Shown: piece after piece, positions 24,701 through 36,700 of the stretch
How the letters are laid out: every line of letters starts with the position of its first letter
Position numbering within the stretch: position 1 is the first letter of the stretch
Source of the DNA: Leptasterias polaris
Taxonomy: Eukaryota; Echinodermata; Asteroidea; Forcipulatida; Asteriidae
NCBI GenBank assembly: GCA_037783415.1
Contig: JAZGTN010000054.1
Coordinates: 1,798,001-1,862,000 of the forward strand
Direction: 5' to 3'
DNA length: 64,000 nucleotides
Notes under the pieces: generated by a model
The model's input: the letters and a program-made list of their open reading frames with translations, nothing else
Told to the model about the DNA's origin: nothing
The model's database searches: none
Made by a program: the position numbers and the translations under genes

Positions 24701-27700
24701 TTCGTCTAAAAAGAGGCAATAAAAAAATGAATATTTGAACGTTTAATCAAACAAACGAAAGTGCAATTCGTATAGGTAGGCCAACAAACATTGGTACTTA
24801 ATTATCCCATCCTTAAATAGTACGTCAAGCCTAAAGCACACTTCGGAGATATTCTGTACAATAAAAACCCTCAAAGTTCACCACACAATAGAGGTTGGGT
24901 GAATGCCGTTTGTACAACAGCATTGACAGTAAATCTGATTGCAGCATTTTCGGAACGATTACGCGGCCACACAGAAAAACGTTTTGTACGACGCCGACGT
25001 CTGTTGGACCGAAAGCACCAACGCATTGCGGCATTGTTAGAATGAAAGCACGGTCATTTAATTGTTGGAATGAAAGGACAGTCTGGGGGATTGCGGCATT
25101 GTTGAAACGAAAATACGATCTCAGTGTCTGGATAGTTGAGCCTTGTTTGACCGCATTATTGAGTAAGGATTCTTCACACAAAGACCGTTGATTTGAACTG
25201 GACAAAATAAAGGTATTATTGTACGCAGTGATCATCCAAAAAAAAATCAATCGTCAGCAGACAAGACGCATCAAAAGATAAGACGCACCGATGTTTTGGG
25301 GGTCTAAAAAGTCAGATAAGACGCGTCTTATCCGCAGGAAAATACGGTATATATTTACCAATAATTTATTTACAAGAAACCAACAATTCTTCACAATATA
25401 TATATATATATATATATATACCTATTTACAAATTTATATTTACAGGTGAAATTAATATATACAACTGTGGAGTTCTTGTACAATTGAGCTGATAAATGTC
25501 AATTACAGTTAATTAATATGAAATGGGAATCGGATGATTATTCCTTAAATTTAGAGTTTTTTTTTTTTTACTCAGAAGTGAATCGAGGAATGCAGCAATT
25601 CGTGTTTCCAACAACAAAAATTAAATCAATTAAAAAGTTATTTAATTATAATTAGTTAATCAATTAAACCTAATGGAAGGTGAATTTTAAATATACTTAG
25701 TCGTCACTCTCTTCCTCCTCTAAGTTGATAAATTATTAATTAATCCGGCATTCAGAAATAATTATATTCTATACAAAAAAGGGCCCATCGCACGTTATCG
25801 TGTTTGTGTCTTTATATCCTAGATGTGGTGTCTGGGGTGTCTGCCAGGTAGATGATGGCTCACTCTTCTATAGTCTCAGGCTCTGATGGGATCTGATGGT
25901 CATGTTGGAGGATCGCTACCGACTTGGGCCTAGATTGCCTTGTCTGTATTGTTTGTTCTGGTCACTCTAATAAGCCATCTGAAAATATACTAGATTTATT
26001 CTTTAAAGAACCTTACTCAAATCTTCTATCTCAAACAACGAAAAAGATTATTCCTTTCTCTGAATTGATCAAAACAAATCTCAAATAAAATTTCAAAATT
26101 CACATAATTATCTTCACATTATAAGAGGTAGCTATAATTTATGCAAGCTCAACAATTCTCACTGTGATATTATATACTGTCAATCAGTTCCTAAAGGGTG
26201 TGTACAACATTGGTAAGATTGAAAATATGAGTGTTCACAGATTTGCACACAACTTACATGGTATAAAGATGGTCATGGTGGAAAACTTCCCTTGAAATAG
26301 TTCTGCTTGAAATGCTTAACAATTTTAGGAAATGAGTAAAACAACTAGTCTTTATCACGCGTGAAAAAATCAGACGTTTGAAAAAAGTGAAAATATATAA
26401 AGGTGTTTTTCACAATTTTCTCACGACTCCAAGGACCGTTTTAGCTTTGTTATTTCTTGTACAAATTAGTGTGGATACTGGTCTTTGGCAATTACCAATG
26501 TTGTACATGTGCTTAAAAATCACAAAAATACTCATTTTTAATACACAATCGAAAATTTATATAAACGGAAAGAAAAATTAAACCAAACTTACCGTCATCG
26601 GCATGCCTGTGGAGCTTAAGAAATAGTCTTTAATTTGTCAACTCAGCAATATTTTGGCGATATATTTTGGAGATAATTATTGGCGAACTTCAGATCAAAT
26701 TTCATCTGCGTCATAAGAATGATTTTTCGCACACATAACAACCATCTGATATACTTAAAAGCGCGACCACATTCATAAAAAGGAACAAGAATGGTGTGTT
26801 AACAAACACAAATGCCCAGCTAAGATTAATCTCATTATTGAGTTATTGCTTGGACAACATTTCTTTTGATTTAGCCATATTGACCTTGACATTTGAAGTA
26901 AGAGGTCTAAAAACAATAGGGTTCTTGGAGATCCCAAGACCAATCAACATGTCAAGTTTGGAATTGATATGCCATGTCCTTCTTGAGTTATTGATCGGAC
27001 AACATTTCTTTTGTTTTAGCCATAATATGACCTCGACAGTTAATGTAGGGAGTCTCATAACAATAGGCTTCTGGGGGATCCCAAGACCAATCCACACATC
27101 AAATTTGGAGTTGATATGCCATGTCCTTCTTGAGTTATTGCTCAGACAAAATTTCTTTTGCTTTAGCCATAATGACCTTGATATTTAACGTAACGGGTCT
27201 ATATAAAAACGATAGGCTTCTGAGAGATCTCAAGACCAATCCACACGTCAAGTTTGGAGTTGATGTGCCAAGTCCCTCTTGAGTTATCACTCGGACAAAG
27301 CTTGCACGCACACACACACCCAGCCATACAAATCCGGTTTGTGGGGTACTGCTATTGTTGTTCTATTATTCCCTTTTCTGAAGAATTCCCTTGTGGGGCC
27401 CAATTGTTCCTATTGAAATTACCTTGTGGGGTCCATTGTTCCATTGTTAAAAGTACCCAGTAAGTTGGCATGTGTAAGAACAACCTTATGGATCTGGTTT
27501 GTGGGGTCCTGCTATTGTTGTTCTATTGTTCCCTTTTCTAAAGAATTCTCTTGTGGGGTCCAGGTTGAACAAAGAATTCCCTTGTGGGGTCCATTGTTCC
27601 ATTGTCTACCCACACACAGCTCTGTGTTGTAGTCACTGTGTGGACATTCCTTTGTTCTATACACTTAAGGAAAATCCTATTCCTCAACACTGTCACTGTG

Positions 27701-30700
27701 TGGACGTGTGTTAGTCCACATAGTGTTTCAAGTCCCTACATGTGGACCTCTTTTGTTCTCAGGTCCACACTTCGTATGTAGCGTTAAAACACACACACAC
27801 ACCAACTTATCGATGGGGTTTGTGGGGTCCTGCTATTGTTGTTCAACTATTCCCTTTTCTAAAGAATTCTCTTGAGGGGTCCAGGTTCCGAACAAAGAAA
27901 AACGTTGTGGGGACCTTTGTTCCATTGTGTAAAAGTCCCCCCAACTCTGTGTATACCTACCCACACACATGGAAGGACAAGGCAAACACTACATGCCCCT
28001 TCAGCTTGCTTCGCCGGCGGGGCATAAAAAAGAAAGATGACCAGGACTTGATTAATCAAGACTCACTATATGTATACACGACTGTTTAAAAATGTACTGA
28101 GCGTGCGGGGAAAGTGCGATGGACCTGTTTGCGGGCAGTTGTCTGACAGTAGCCCAATCTTATCGGAACATCGTAACATGTACTTTTCTGATTGCGCAAA
28201 AAACAGCACCTACTAGTTACAATAACTTTCGTATACAATTGTTGATTCTTTGGTGTGGTTTGTGACTGCAACTATAGGTCAGTAATTGCAGACTTATGTT
28301 GCTAGGTAATGGAGGATAAGCGGGTAGACCGGGTGTAGGGTAGATTTTAAAATGTTCAACCATGATGTCACCTGGTGTAGGTTTGGGGGCAAACAGAGCA
28401 TGGAATTTCATGGATAGAGTCTGCTTTTTGTTAAGTTCTAACTTCCCCTAGGTTGAACCAGCATTTGGCACAGTTTGCAGTGTGGTCTGAAAGGAGATGT
28501 TAAACCGTGTTTTTTAACCAATCCTAGAAACACGTTCCTGGAGTCCTTGTACATGTACATGTTAGATGAACATACCCTTTCGTATCCTAAAACAGGCGAG
28601 AGAACCTTATTTTTTGAGTCAGATAGTTTATATTTTGACAAGTTTCTTACCATTTTTTGTTTTAGTTGGGTGCTGCTCAAATCAAGATCCGCTATGGTGT
28701 TGGTTTTATTTTCGAGAACATATCATTTATTTATTTATTTTTTTGCCAAGAAGGGGGCTGCTACTTCCCAGCCTCGCTACTATGGGCAGCGCGCCGTATC
28801 AATACCTCTCATCACTTATACCCCAGGTAAGGACGTGCTGAAAAACAAAGCTGATTGGCTACCTAAAGGGACTACTCTGTATCTGCATGTTAAAAAATTT
28901 GGAGCGATTGCATGGCCCTTGAAGTACGACTTAGGACTCACATGTGAAAATGCAAGTATTTTGACACGATTCCATTTGAAATGAATCTTGCTTTTACACG
29001 GTCACCCTAAACTGCTAATAGTTAGACATGTCTCAAGATCAAAGAAGAATGAGAGGGCACCAGCTGCTCTCTGACTTGATGCCGCATAGAGTGGATCAAC
29101 TACAGGCCTAATTAAAATGTGCCAAATTCTAGAATTGACAACTTTCAACAAAGAAGACGCAGCATACAAGCTCAAGACCATTTATGACCAACTAGGCCAA
29201 ACAAGCCCACAACGCTACATGTTTTATATGATGTGAGCATTGGACATGGTTGCCAGTCTAACATTTTTCACATACAGAAAACAAATCTTTTGTTTAGCAT
29301 AAGATAAACAACAGAAAGGATTCTTAACAAGCATGCAAAATGTTACAGTTGACTACCTGCTCTGATGATACAATTGAACAGTTTATTTTAACAAACCTAA
29401 ACAGTTACTCTTGTTAACACTTACTTCATCAACTCTGGTTAAAGGATGTTGTTCTTGAGTGAAGGTTGTCGGATATAGAGTCACAGGAGAGGTTGTATCT
29501 GGAGTCTCAGCAAGAGGATGTGCCAAAATACTTCTAAAGAAAAACACATACAATACTAGACATAATTTTTAGTTCGAACAAAAACAAGGTGTTCGGTGTA
29601 GTTACGACCGAATTAGCAGACCTCAGGTTTTCAAAGAAGTTCTTCTGTATGTATAGATCTTGTAAAACACTACCTTGGTGGTGACATAACATGAAAATTG
29701 ATTTCCACTTTATATCCTTGTAGGACCTTGCAAGTCTGATGCAAAATAAAATTTGACTATAGCTTGCTTTGTACTGAAGATATGTAATAATTGGTCAAAA
29801 TTTCAAAATTTGTTAAAACAAATTATGATGATGTCATCAAGTCGTCACTCTAGCTTTAAGTAGTCAATATCACTGTCTATCAATATGCCAAGTTTCAACT
29901 CAGTCGAACTTGTGGTTTTGTAGATACACGGCTTCAAAAAGTAAACCTTTAAGGCGATACCACGTGACACATGATGACGTCATCAATCTAAAACTTCACA
30001 CATATGTTGTCTGCATGAAGGTCATTATGTGTACCAATTTTTTAACAATTATCCTAAACTTCGCCACAGACATCTAGTAAAAGTGTATTTGGAACTGTTT
30101 GTACCTGCCGCTAGAGGGCGCTTTTAGATTTTATGACGTCAGCGGTCCAATTTTTGTAAACCAGACCTTTGCTCGACTATAACATTGTTTAAAAAAACTT
30201 CAAAAAATGTGCCACTTTTAAATTACAAGGCACTTCCGGTTTCTTTCGACCCGAAGTAGAGGTCATGTCATGTCATGCACACAATAAAAAATGAAGACCT
30301 ATATTACCTCTATATGTTCCCGCAAAAAGCAACCAACGATCTCTTCATCTTGATTTGATATGGATTTTCAAAGATTAAAATTGTTAATGTTTAAAAACCT
30401 GTAGAGCAACTTATACATTTGCATATTTCCCAAGCCAGCAGGCGCAAACGCTAAGACTTTTACACACAATAGCGCCCCATGATGCCCGTGGCATAGGCGC
30501 CACGTGAGCTTCCTCTTTTCTCGTGCGCGCAACATTTACACAACACAAGATCGAGTATAGTGGGGAAGGAGGGGGATGCTCTACAGGTAAGTATCGTCCG
30601 TAGACCCTACCCACACTACTGTAGGGAGGGAGTCTACGTCACTCTACTTACCTGTAGGGCAACTACATTGGCATAGATTAGCACCGAAGAAAGGCGGTGG

Positions 30701-33700
30701 GTATGCGAGATGCTACTGCGTGAATGAATGGGGCATGACCTACCTAGAGGGTAGGCCTGAGTGAGTAATGCTCCGAGAGCCGGAGCAAGACTCACCACGC
30801 CGCCATGCAAGTGTATATTATAATGGATAATATAACTAACGGACCGTGGCTGGCACGATCTACATAGAAACAAAAAATTCTAAACCGAAAAAAACTGCCA
30901 GCTCGACGACCGTGTGTACGATCGTTGAGGGAGGGTGCAGTTTTCGAGGTGAAAGGTGACATTGGAATATTTGTGAGGACAAATAATTGTTACCTTTAGA
31001 GAATGGGATTCTGGGAGGACCGTTGAAGGACTCGAGAACCCAATGGACTGGACCGTTCATCAACTCAGGGAAAGCGGATATCATCGTCATGGGGATGATG
31101 CCAGGGCAAGGCAAGGCCCCACGTCAGGCGGATGGCGTTGGCCGCAGCTTCTCGTGACCGGCCGAGGACAATCCAGTCGTCGAGGTACATAAACACTACC
31201 AGGCCGCGCCTTCGTAGTGCTGCCCCGATCAACCTGGCCACACGAGTGAAGACGCGTGGGGAGGTGGAGAGGCCGAAGGGGAGCGTTGTGAACTCGTACA
31301 TGATGTTCTTGTACACAAACCGGAGAAACCGTTGATGATCCGGGTGGATCGGCACGTGCAGGTATGCGCTTTGAGGTCGAGAGTCGCCGCCCACGTGTGA
31401 GGGCGACAGACTCGAGAACGGTTTTTAAAGTTTCCATTCGGAAACAACGCGGTTTTATGAACTTGTTGAGAGGCTTGAGATTGAGGATCGGGCAACAAGC
31501 ACCGGGTTCTTTTTTGGGAACGAGGAAAAAGGTTGATGTGAAACCAACACGCGTGGCTCCGAGTCACGCGAATCGCACGTTTCGAGAGGAGAGTTATTAT
31601 TTCCTCTTCGAGTGCTTGGCGCTTCGACGGGGCAGAGGGGATCTGCGTCCGGCGGATGATCGTGTCCGATGGGGGGGTACTCGTAAATTCTAGAGCGTAA
31701 CCGTGACTGATGAAATCGAGTACACACCGATCGGACGAAATCTGTGCCCAGGACCCTACATAGAGGCGAAGGCGGCCACCCACGGGTCCTTGGGGGGGCC
31801 GCCTTAAGAGAGGGCCGTCACTTGCGCCAGTCCCTAGAGAAATGGGGGACTGATGCGTGGGCGCGTCGGGTGTCTTGTTGGAACTGGCGGGCAGTGGTGG
31901 GCTGGCTTTGGATGTTGCGAAAACCAGCCCTGCCGCGCCCTGCCGCGCCCCAACTACGGGGACCACCGCGTGCCTTGAAAGGTTGGCGGCGGGGGATCCG
32001 AAAAGTCGACTTTGGTTTGGCTTTAGGGGCCGACTTGGCACCCTGAGCATATGGTTTCTTGAGATTAATTTTGTCCGTAGCCTCGATGCGTTTTCCAGCG
32101 AAGAGGTCACTGCCGAAGAGAGGGGGAGCATCGAAACGCTTGCGCGCACCCTCCGCCGGGGGGAAGAGCGCATCCAAAACATTTGCTCGACGGGTAGCAG
32201 TTGCCAAAGTCGAAACACGGGAGAACTGCTCCAGCACCTTGCGGAGACCTAGGTCTAGGCAATGGAAAGCCGCTGTCAATAAGTCAGTCGGGATGGAGGA
32301 ATCTTCCTCACAACTCGACACCAAATATTCAGTCAGGAGAAGGAGGAAGGATGATGTTCTCATCCCGAAACGGGAGGCCGAATCCGCCTTACGTAAGGTA
32401 TCCTCGAACTTGTTCAGCAAAGGCCGACTTGGCAGATGAAGGGCCACAGTCGGCTGCCAATTTGTCCTTTGCGGAGTCCGGCAGGGCCGGCGGAGAGAAA
32501 AAGGACCCAAAGTCTGCTACCGGGAAACGGTAATATGACAATTCCCGTTTCCGGTATGGTTTCCAGGATGCCTCGCCCGCTGTGGCGTGTCGTGGCCGAG
32601 CGGATAAGAGCACCGAACTCAAGCTCTTGTTTCTGATCAGCAGAGTGTGGGTTCGAATCCCAGTCGTGACACTTGTGTCCTTAAGCAAGACACTTAACCA
32701 CATGCTTCGTCCTTCGGATGGGACGTTAAGCCGTAGGTCCCGTGTGTTGTGTAATGCACGTAAAAGAACCCGTGCACTTATCGTAAAGAGAAGGGGTTCG
32801 CCCCGGTGTTCCTGGTTTGATTGGCTGCATATTGCGCCACAGCACCTTGTAAACCATTACATGGTGCTATGCAAAGGAATAGTTCTCATACTTCAACACG
32901 TAACTCCGCTTACCTTGTAGGAAAAATACTGAGAGTCCAACTCATTAAGTTTTCCCATTGCGTTTAGTGTTTCCATACAGCCCCTGACATCATCAGCAAA
33001 GTCTTGCAAGGCTTCTCCATCATTTGCTTTGAGAGATGGCCCATCGGTCACATTCTTTACCCATGCTTGTGAGATGGTGAAATCATTGCCAAATCTCTCC
33101 TTTAGAAGATTACGTGCCTTCTTGTATCCCTCTGATGGCAGCATCAAAGCACAAGGTCTGATTACACAGGCTGCCTTAACTTTGCAGTATTCAAACAGCC
33201 TGTTTATATAGTTAAGCGCCATCGCTGACTGATGAATTACCCACACAACAATCAAAAGACCGAATGAACACCCAATAGTCCATAGGGTCACCATCGAGAG
33301 TTATTATACTGCTCATAAAATCTAACATCTGATGCTGCAGTGAAAGGGAGGCGTTTTCATATACCTTCAGAGGTGCCCATTCCTCAATGAAAGGGTAAAA
33401 TTTTGAACCCATAACCTTGTCATCATCTGCACTTTGAGATTTGTGTATGGTTGTAGAAGTTACAAATACGGGTTTTTGGTTCACTGAATCCAATAATCCT
33501 TTCTCCTTTTTGGCAACGTCATGCTCCGCTGCTCCGTCTGTGCTTAAGAAAGGATTCGTTTGAGCATTTTGCTCTGGCATGGTCATGAATTTGGCCAGTG
33601 TCTGTTCTTCTGCAGTAACTGCCTCAAAATCAGCTTTAATTTTTAGGTTTTTAGTACATGTATCTCTTCATCCATTTGGGTTTTATATCTCAACTGTTCC

Positions 33701-36700
33701 AACTCTAGCTCTAGCACATTGAAAGTCTGTGAGTTTTCTCTTTACATTTGAAGCATGACTGGCACGAGACCTCGGTATTATTGTAAGTTTATCTCAACTC
33801 TCATTTTCCTCAACCAAGCTCGTATCCATTTGTTCTGCCATATTGTTCACTTGCAATCAAAATATAACCTTTGGTTATGTACAGATGTAACAGAGGAAAT
33901 TAACTGCAATACATTAAACACAATAACCACTGCTTGTGACTATTTTGACGATTCCTTTGCTCATGTACATTTTAATACTCTTTGCTTATCACTTCTCCAG
34001 AGCATCACAATACACAATCCATGTATACATCACAATATATTTCTGAACGTGTAGTTCGTGTCAATATGAATGTTCAGTTCTCTCAGTAGTATACCAGGGC
34101 TGCAAAAGACATGAGCTGTACATTATAATATTAAACGAGGTGAAACAGTTGGACAGGAATACAAGGTTCGACAAAAAAGTACAAAACCAAAATGGCTCTT
34201 ACACAGTTAATTCCACCAAAGATTCACTCCGCAAGCAGTAGGGATCTTCTCTGTCCCTTCCTTGAAATCCAATCAAGTTTGCACACAAACAAGTCTCTGT
34301 TTTGAAAAGAAATTCAAGTTTTCTGACAAAGCTTTGATTCAGCGATGCTTGCATCTATCTCGCTTCTCCTGCATGCCCGCCGAGCTCTAGCGGTCGAGCC
34401 AAACTTAACTAACAGTATAGAAATATTGACTGCTACCATGTATGAGGGGCACAGTTAAAATTATAGGCCCAAGGTGATGTCAAAACCATGACTATTAATG
34501 CCCGAAGCGAAGCTGAGGGCATAGTCATGGTTTTGACATCACCGAGGGCCTACAATTTTAACTGTGCCCCGAATATTAAGCAGTCAATATTTCTTTTATA
34601 TACCGAAGAAAGGACATCAGTTCGCGCCGTGACACGAACGTATACAACGCGTACAGAAGTACACAAGCGACCTATAGCAGTGTGTTGCGACTGACTGGCG
34701 GGCACAGTCGATTGCTGTGCCCCGGGCACAGTTAATTATGACGTCATCTTGATAGAAAAAGGGGGCCCAGCTATTTCAATGACTCCACTTTTAACCAATC
34801 AGATTAGAGGATTCTATATATGAGGTATATAATAACAACTAATAAACAACTCTTGGTTTTCCTGTTGATTCTCTCTTCTGGATGATTACCTACTTTCCAG
34901 CAGACCATTGTTTTGTGCCTGGAACATGAGATCTTTTTTCAGTACCGAAATTGGTACCACAAATTCTGAAAATGCCCAAGCCTAAAAAAATGAAATGAAA
35001 TGAAATGAAATGAAATGGCTGCTGGCTTGAGGTCTGTGATACTGCCATAAAAAAGACACATACCTTTCTCTTTCAGCAGTGGACTCCAAATACACTCCAT
35101 GTCCTGTCTGGCTTACACTTGCTGTCTGAACTATCTTAATTTCTTCAAAGTTCTCATACTTCAAAGCTTGCACCAGTTGCAGTAGATACAGCAGAAGTTC
35201 CTGGATGTTTTTTAAATAACAAAGGTTTGAGCGGGCTCAATGACCTACAACTTGATGTAAAAAGTTTGACTAAATTATGAGTGGTTCTTGAGATATGAAT
35301 TTTTGAAACTTTCAACTTCCAATTTGAACCGGATATCAAGGTCAAATGAAGTCACACTCTTTGAAATTTGTAAAGTCATTAAAAGCCTTTCCGATGATAG
35401 ATTGTGAAAATACACTGTGTGGCTTTTGAGTTATATATATTTTTTAATATTAAACTTTAATTTATTGTAATTCTACACGTGATGACATAATCATGATGTC
35501 ACTACTGCGGAGTCTTCTACTAATAAAGATCTAACTATATGTGAAGTTTGAATGTTGTGTAAGCTTGGAAAGTACCAGACAATCACGGGGGAAAAAGAAA
35601 AAGAAGAAGAAGAAGTATTTGTTCCAAACACCTAACAAAAATAAAAATCTGGATGAAAACAAAAAGCATTCTGACAATAAGGCCCAAACCCCTAATTACA
35701 ACCTTGGTACATTTACCCCACCAATTTGACAGCTAAAAAATGCTGCAGTGTAAGACATCGGAAATTTTGCAAATTATGCGAACTGGGTCACTGATTTCAA
35801 AATTAATCTAAAGTGTGGACCTAAGTATGTATGTATTGTAAATCCCACACTCCAATTCCAAGCAAAAAGGGGGTGTGCTATATACAGTAATATGTTCAAA
35901 CTTCAAAACCTGCCCATTCAAAACAAAGGATGTTCACCTTGAAATGGTACCAATTAATGTGGATCAAACGATCAAACTGAAAATAAAACTCACCACAGTG
36001 ACCAGTGGCCAGGCCAGCCATCAAATTGTTGTTATTATTGTTACTTTGGCAAAAACCAATCAGGGTTATCGCAAAAATACCACATCGTGACTGCTTGTGG
36101 AAGAACTAAAATATCTTGCGATGCAAATCGCTTCAGTCTAAATAGTAAATTAAGCGTAAATGCTATGTTATTTCACACCTCACAATTCTAAAAACATGTT
36201 GCCAACACTCTCCAATGGGTATGGTGTAAGAAAGCTGAAATCCACTATTTTTTGCCAATAACTAAATTAAATAGAATGGTGCACACAGAAGGCAAAGAAG
36301 ATATCACTGATATATTCAAAAGTAGCGATCGTACTGACCAAAGTGCCCCCCAAAATAGTCAATAGTCCAATACAGATGAATTGGTCAACACTAATGACCA
36401 GGGTAGAGAACAGATTACGACACTCATGGCTCTTCACTTTCACTTACTGCCAGATACTCCAGGGCCCCCAGGGAGAACACTTCATTGAAATTTGATGGGG
36501 CAACTCTGGTTAAATAAGACAAAACAAATTAATTAATAAATTAATACTCTGACAAAGTCCAGACCGCTGCCCATCGTCAAACCATGAATATTTGAATCAC
36601 TATTGTTCATTCTCTATTGAACCAGGTAGTTTATCCATTGCTGTCTCGGGAACAACTTCCCTACTATGCTGAACCACGGGCCATGGCTGAACAGAGCGAA

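Larger units (their letters stand above)
30397..32584 (-). mobile_element. DIRS retrotransposon, internally deleted
   Basis: The 3' end (low coordinates) has the family's terminal motif ACCTGTAGAGC at 30397-30407, then the second arm with GCTCTACAGGTAAGTATC (about 30576) and CCACACTACTGTAG (about 30610). RT lies at 31065-31760 and gag at 31818-32584, both on the minus strand. RNase H and the tyrosine recombinase are missing between the RT and the terminus. A SINE abuts the gag side at 32585. Inserted within ETS/CRE repeat DNA. Confidence 0.75.

Noticed and set aside
24831..25250. Possible transposase in the TA-flanked element
   Set aside because: The 139-residue minus frame shows none of the DDE or helix-turn-helix motifs expected of pogo/Tc1 transposases.
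26796..27188. 130-codon frame with internal repeats
   Set aside because: The apparent protein repeats follow from a non-coding tandem DNA repeat; it has no start context or domain.
28475..28984. 169-codon open frame on the plus strand
   Set aside because: No domain, no splice or start context, and an equally long opposite-strand frame overlaps its start. The tail reads somewhat protein-like but gives no family, so it is not called as a gene.
31229..32533. Several plus- and minus-strand frames over the DIRS copy
   Set aside because: Only the minus frames carrying DIRS gag and RT motifs are meaningful; the others are by-products of the GC-rich sequence.
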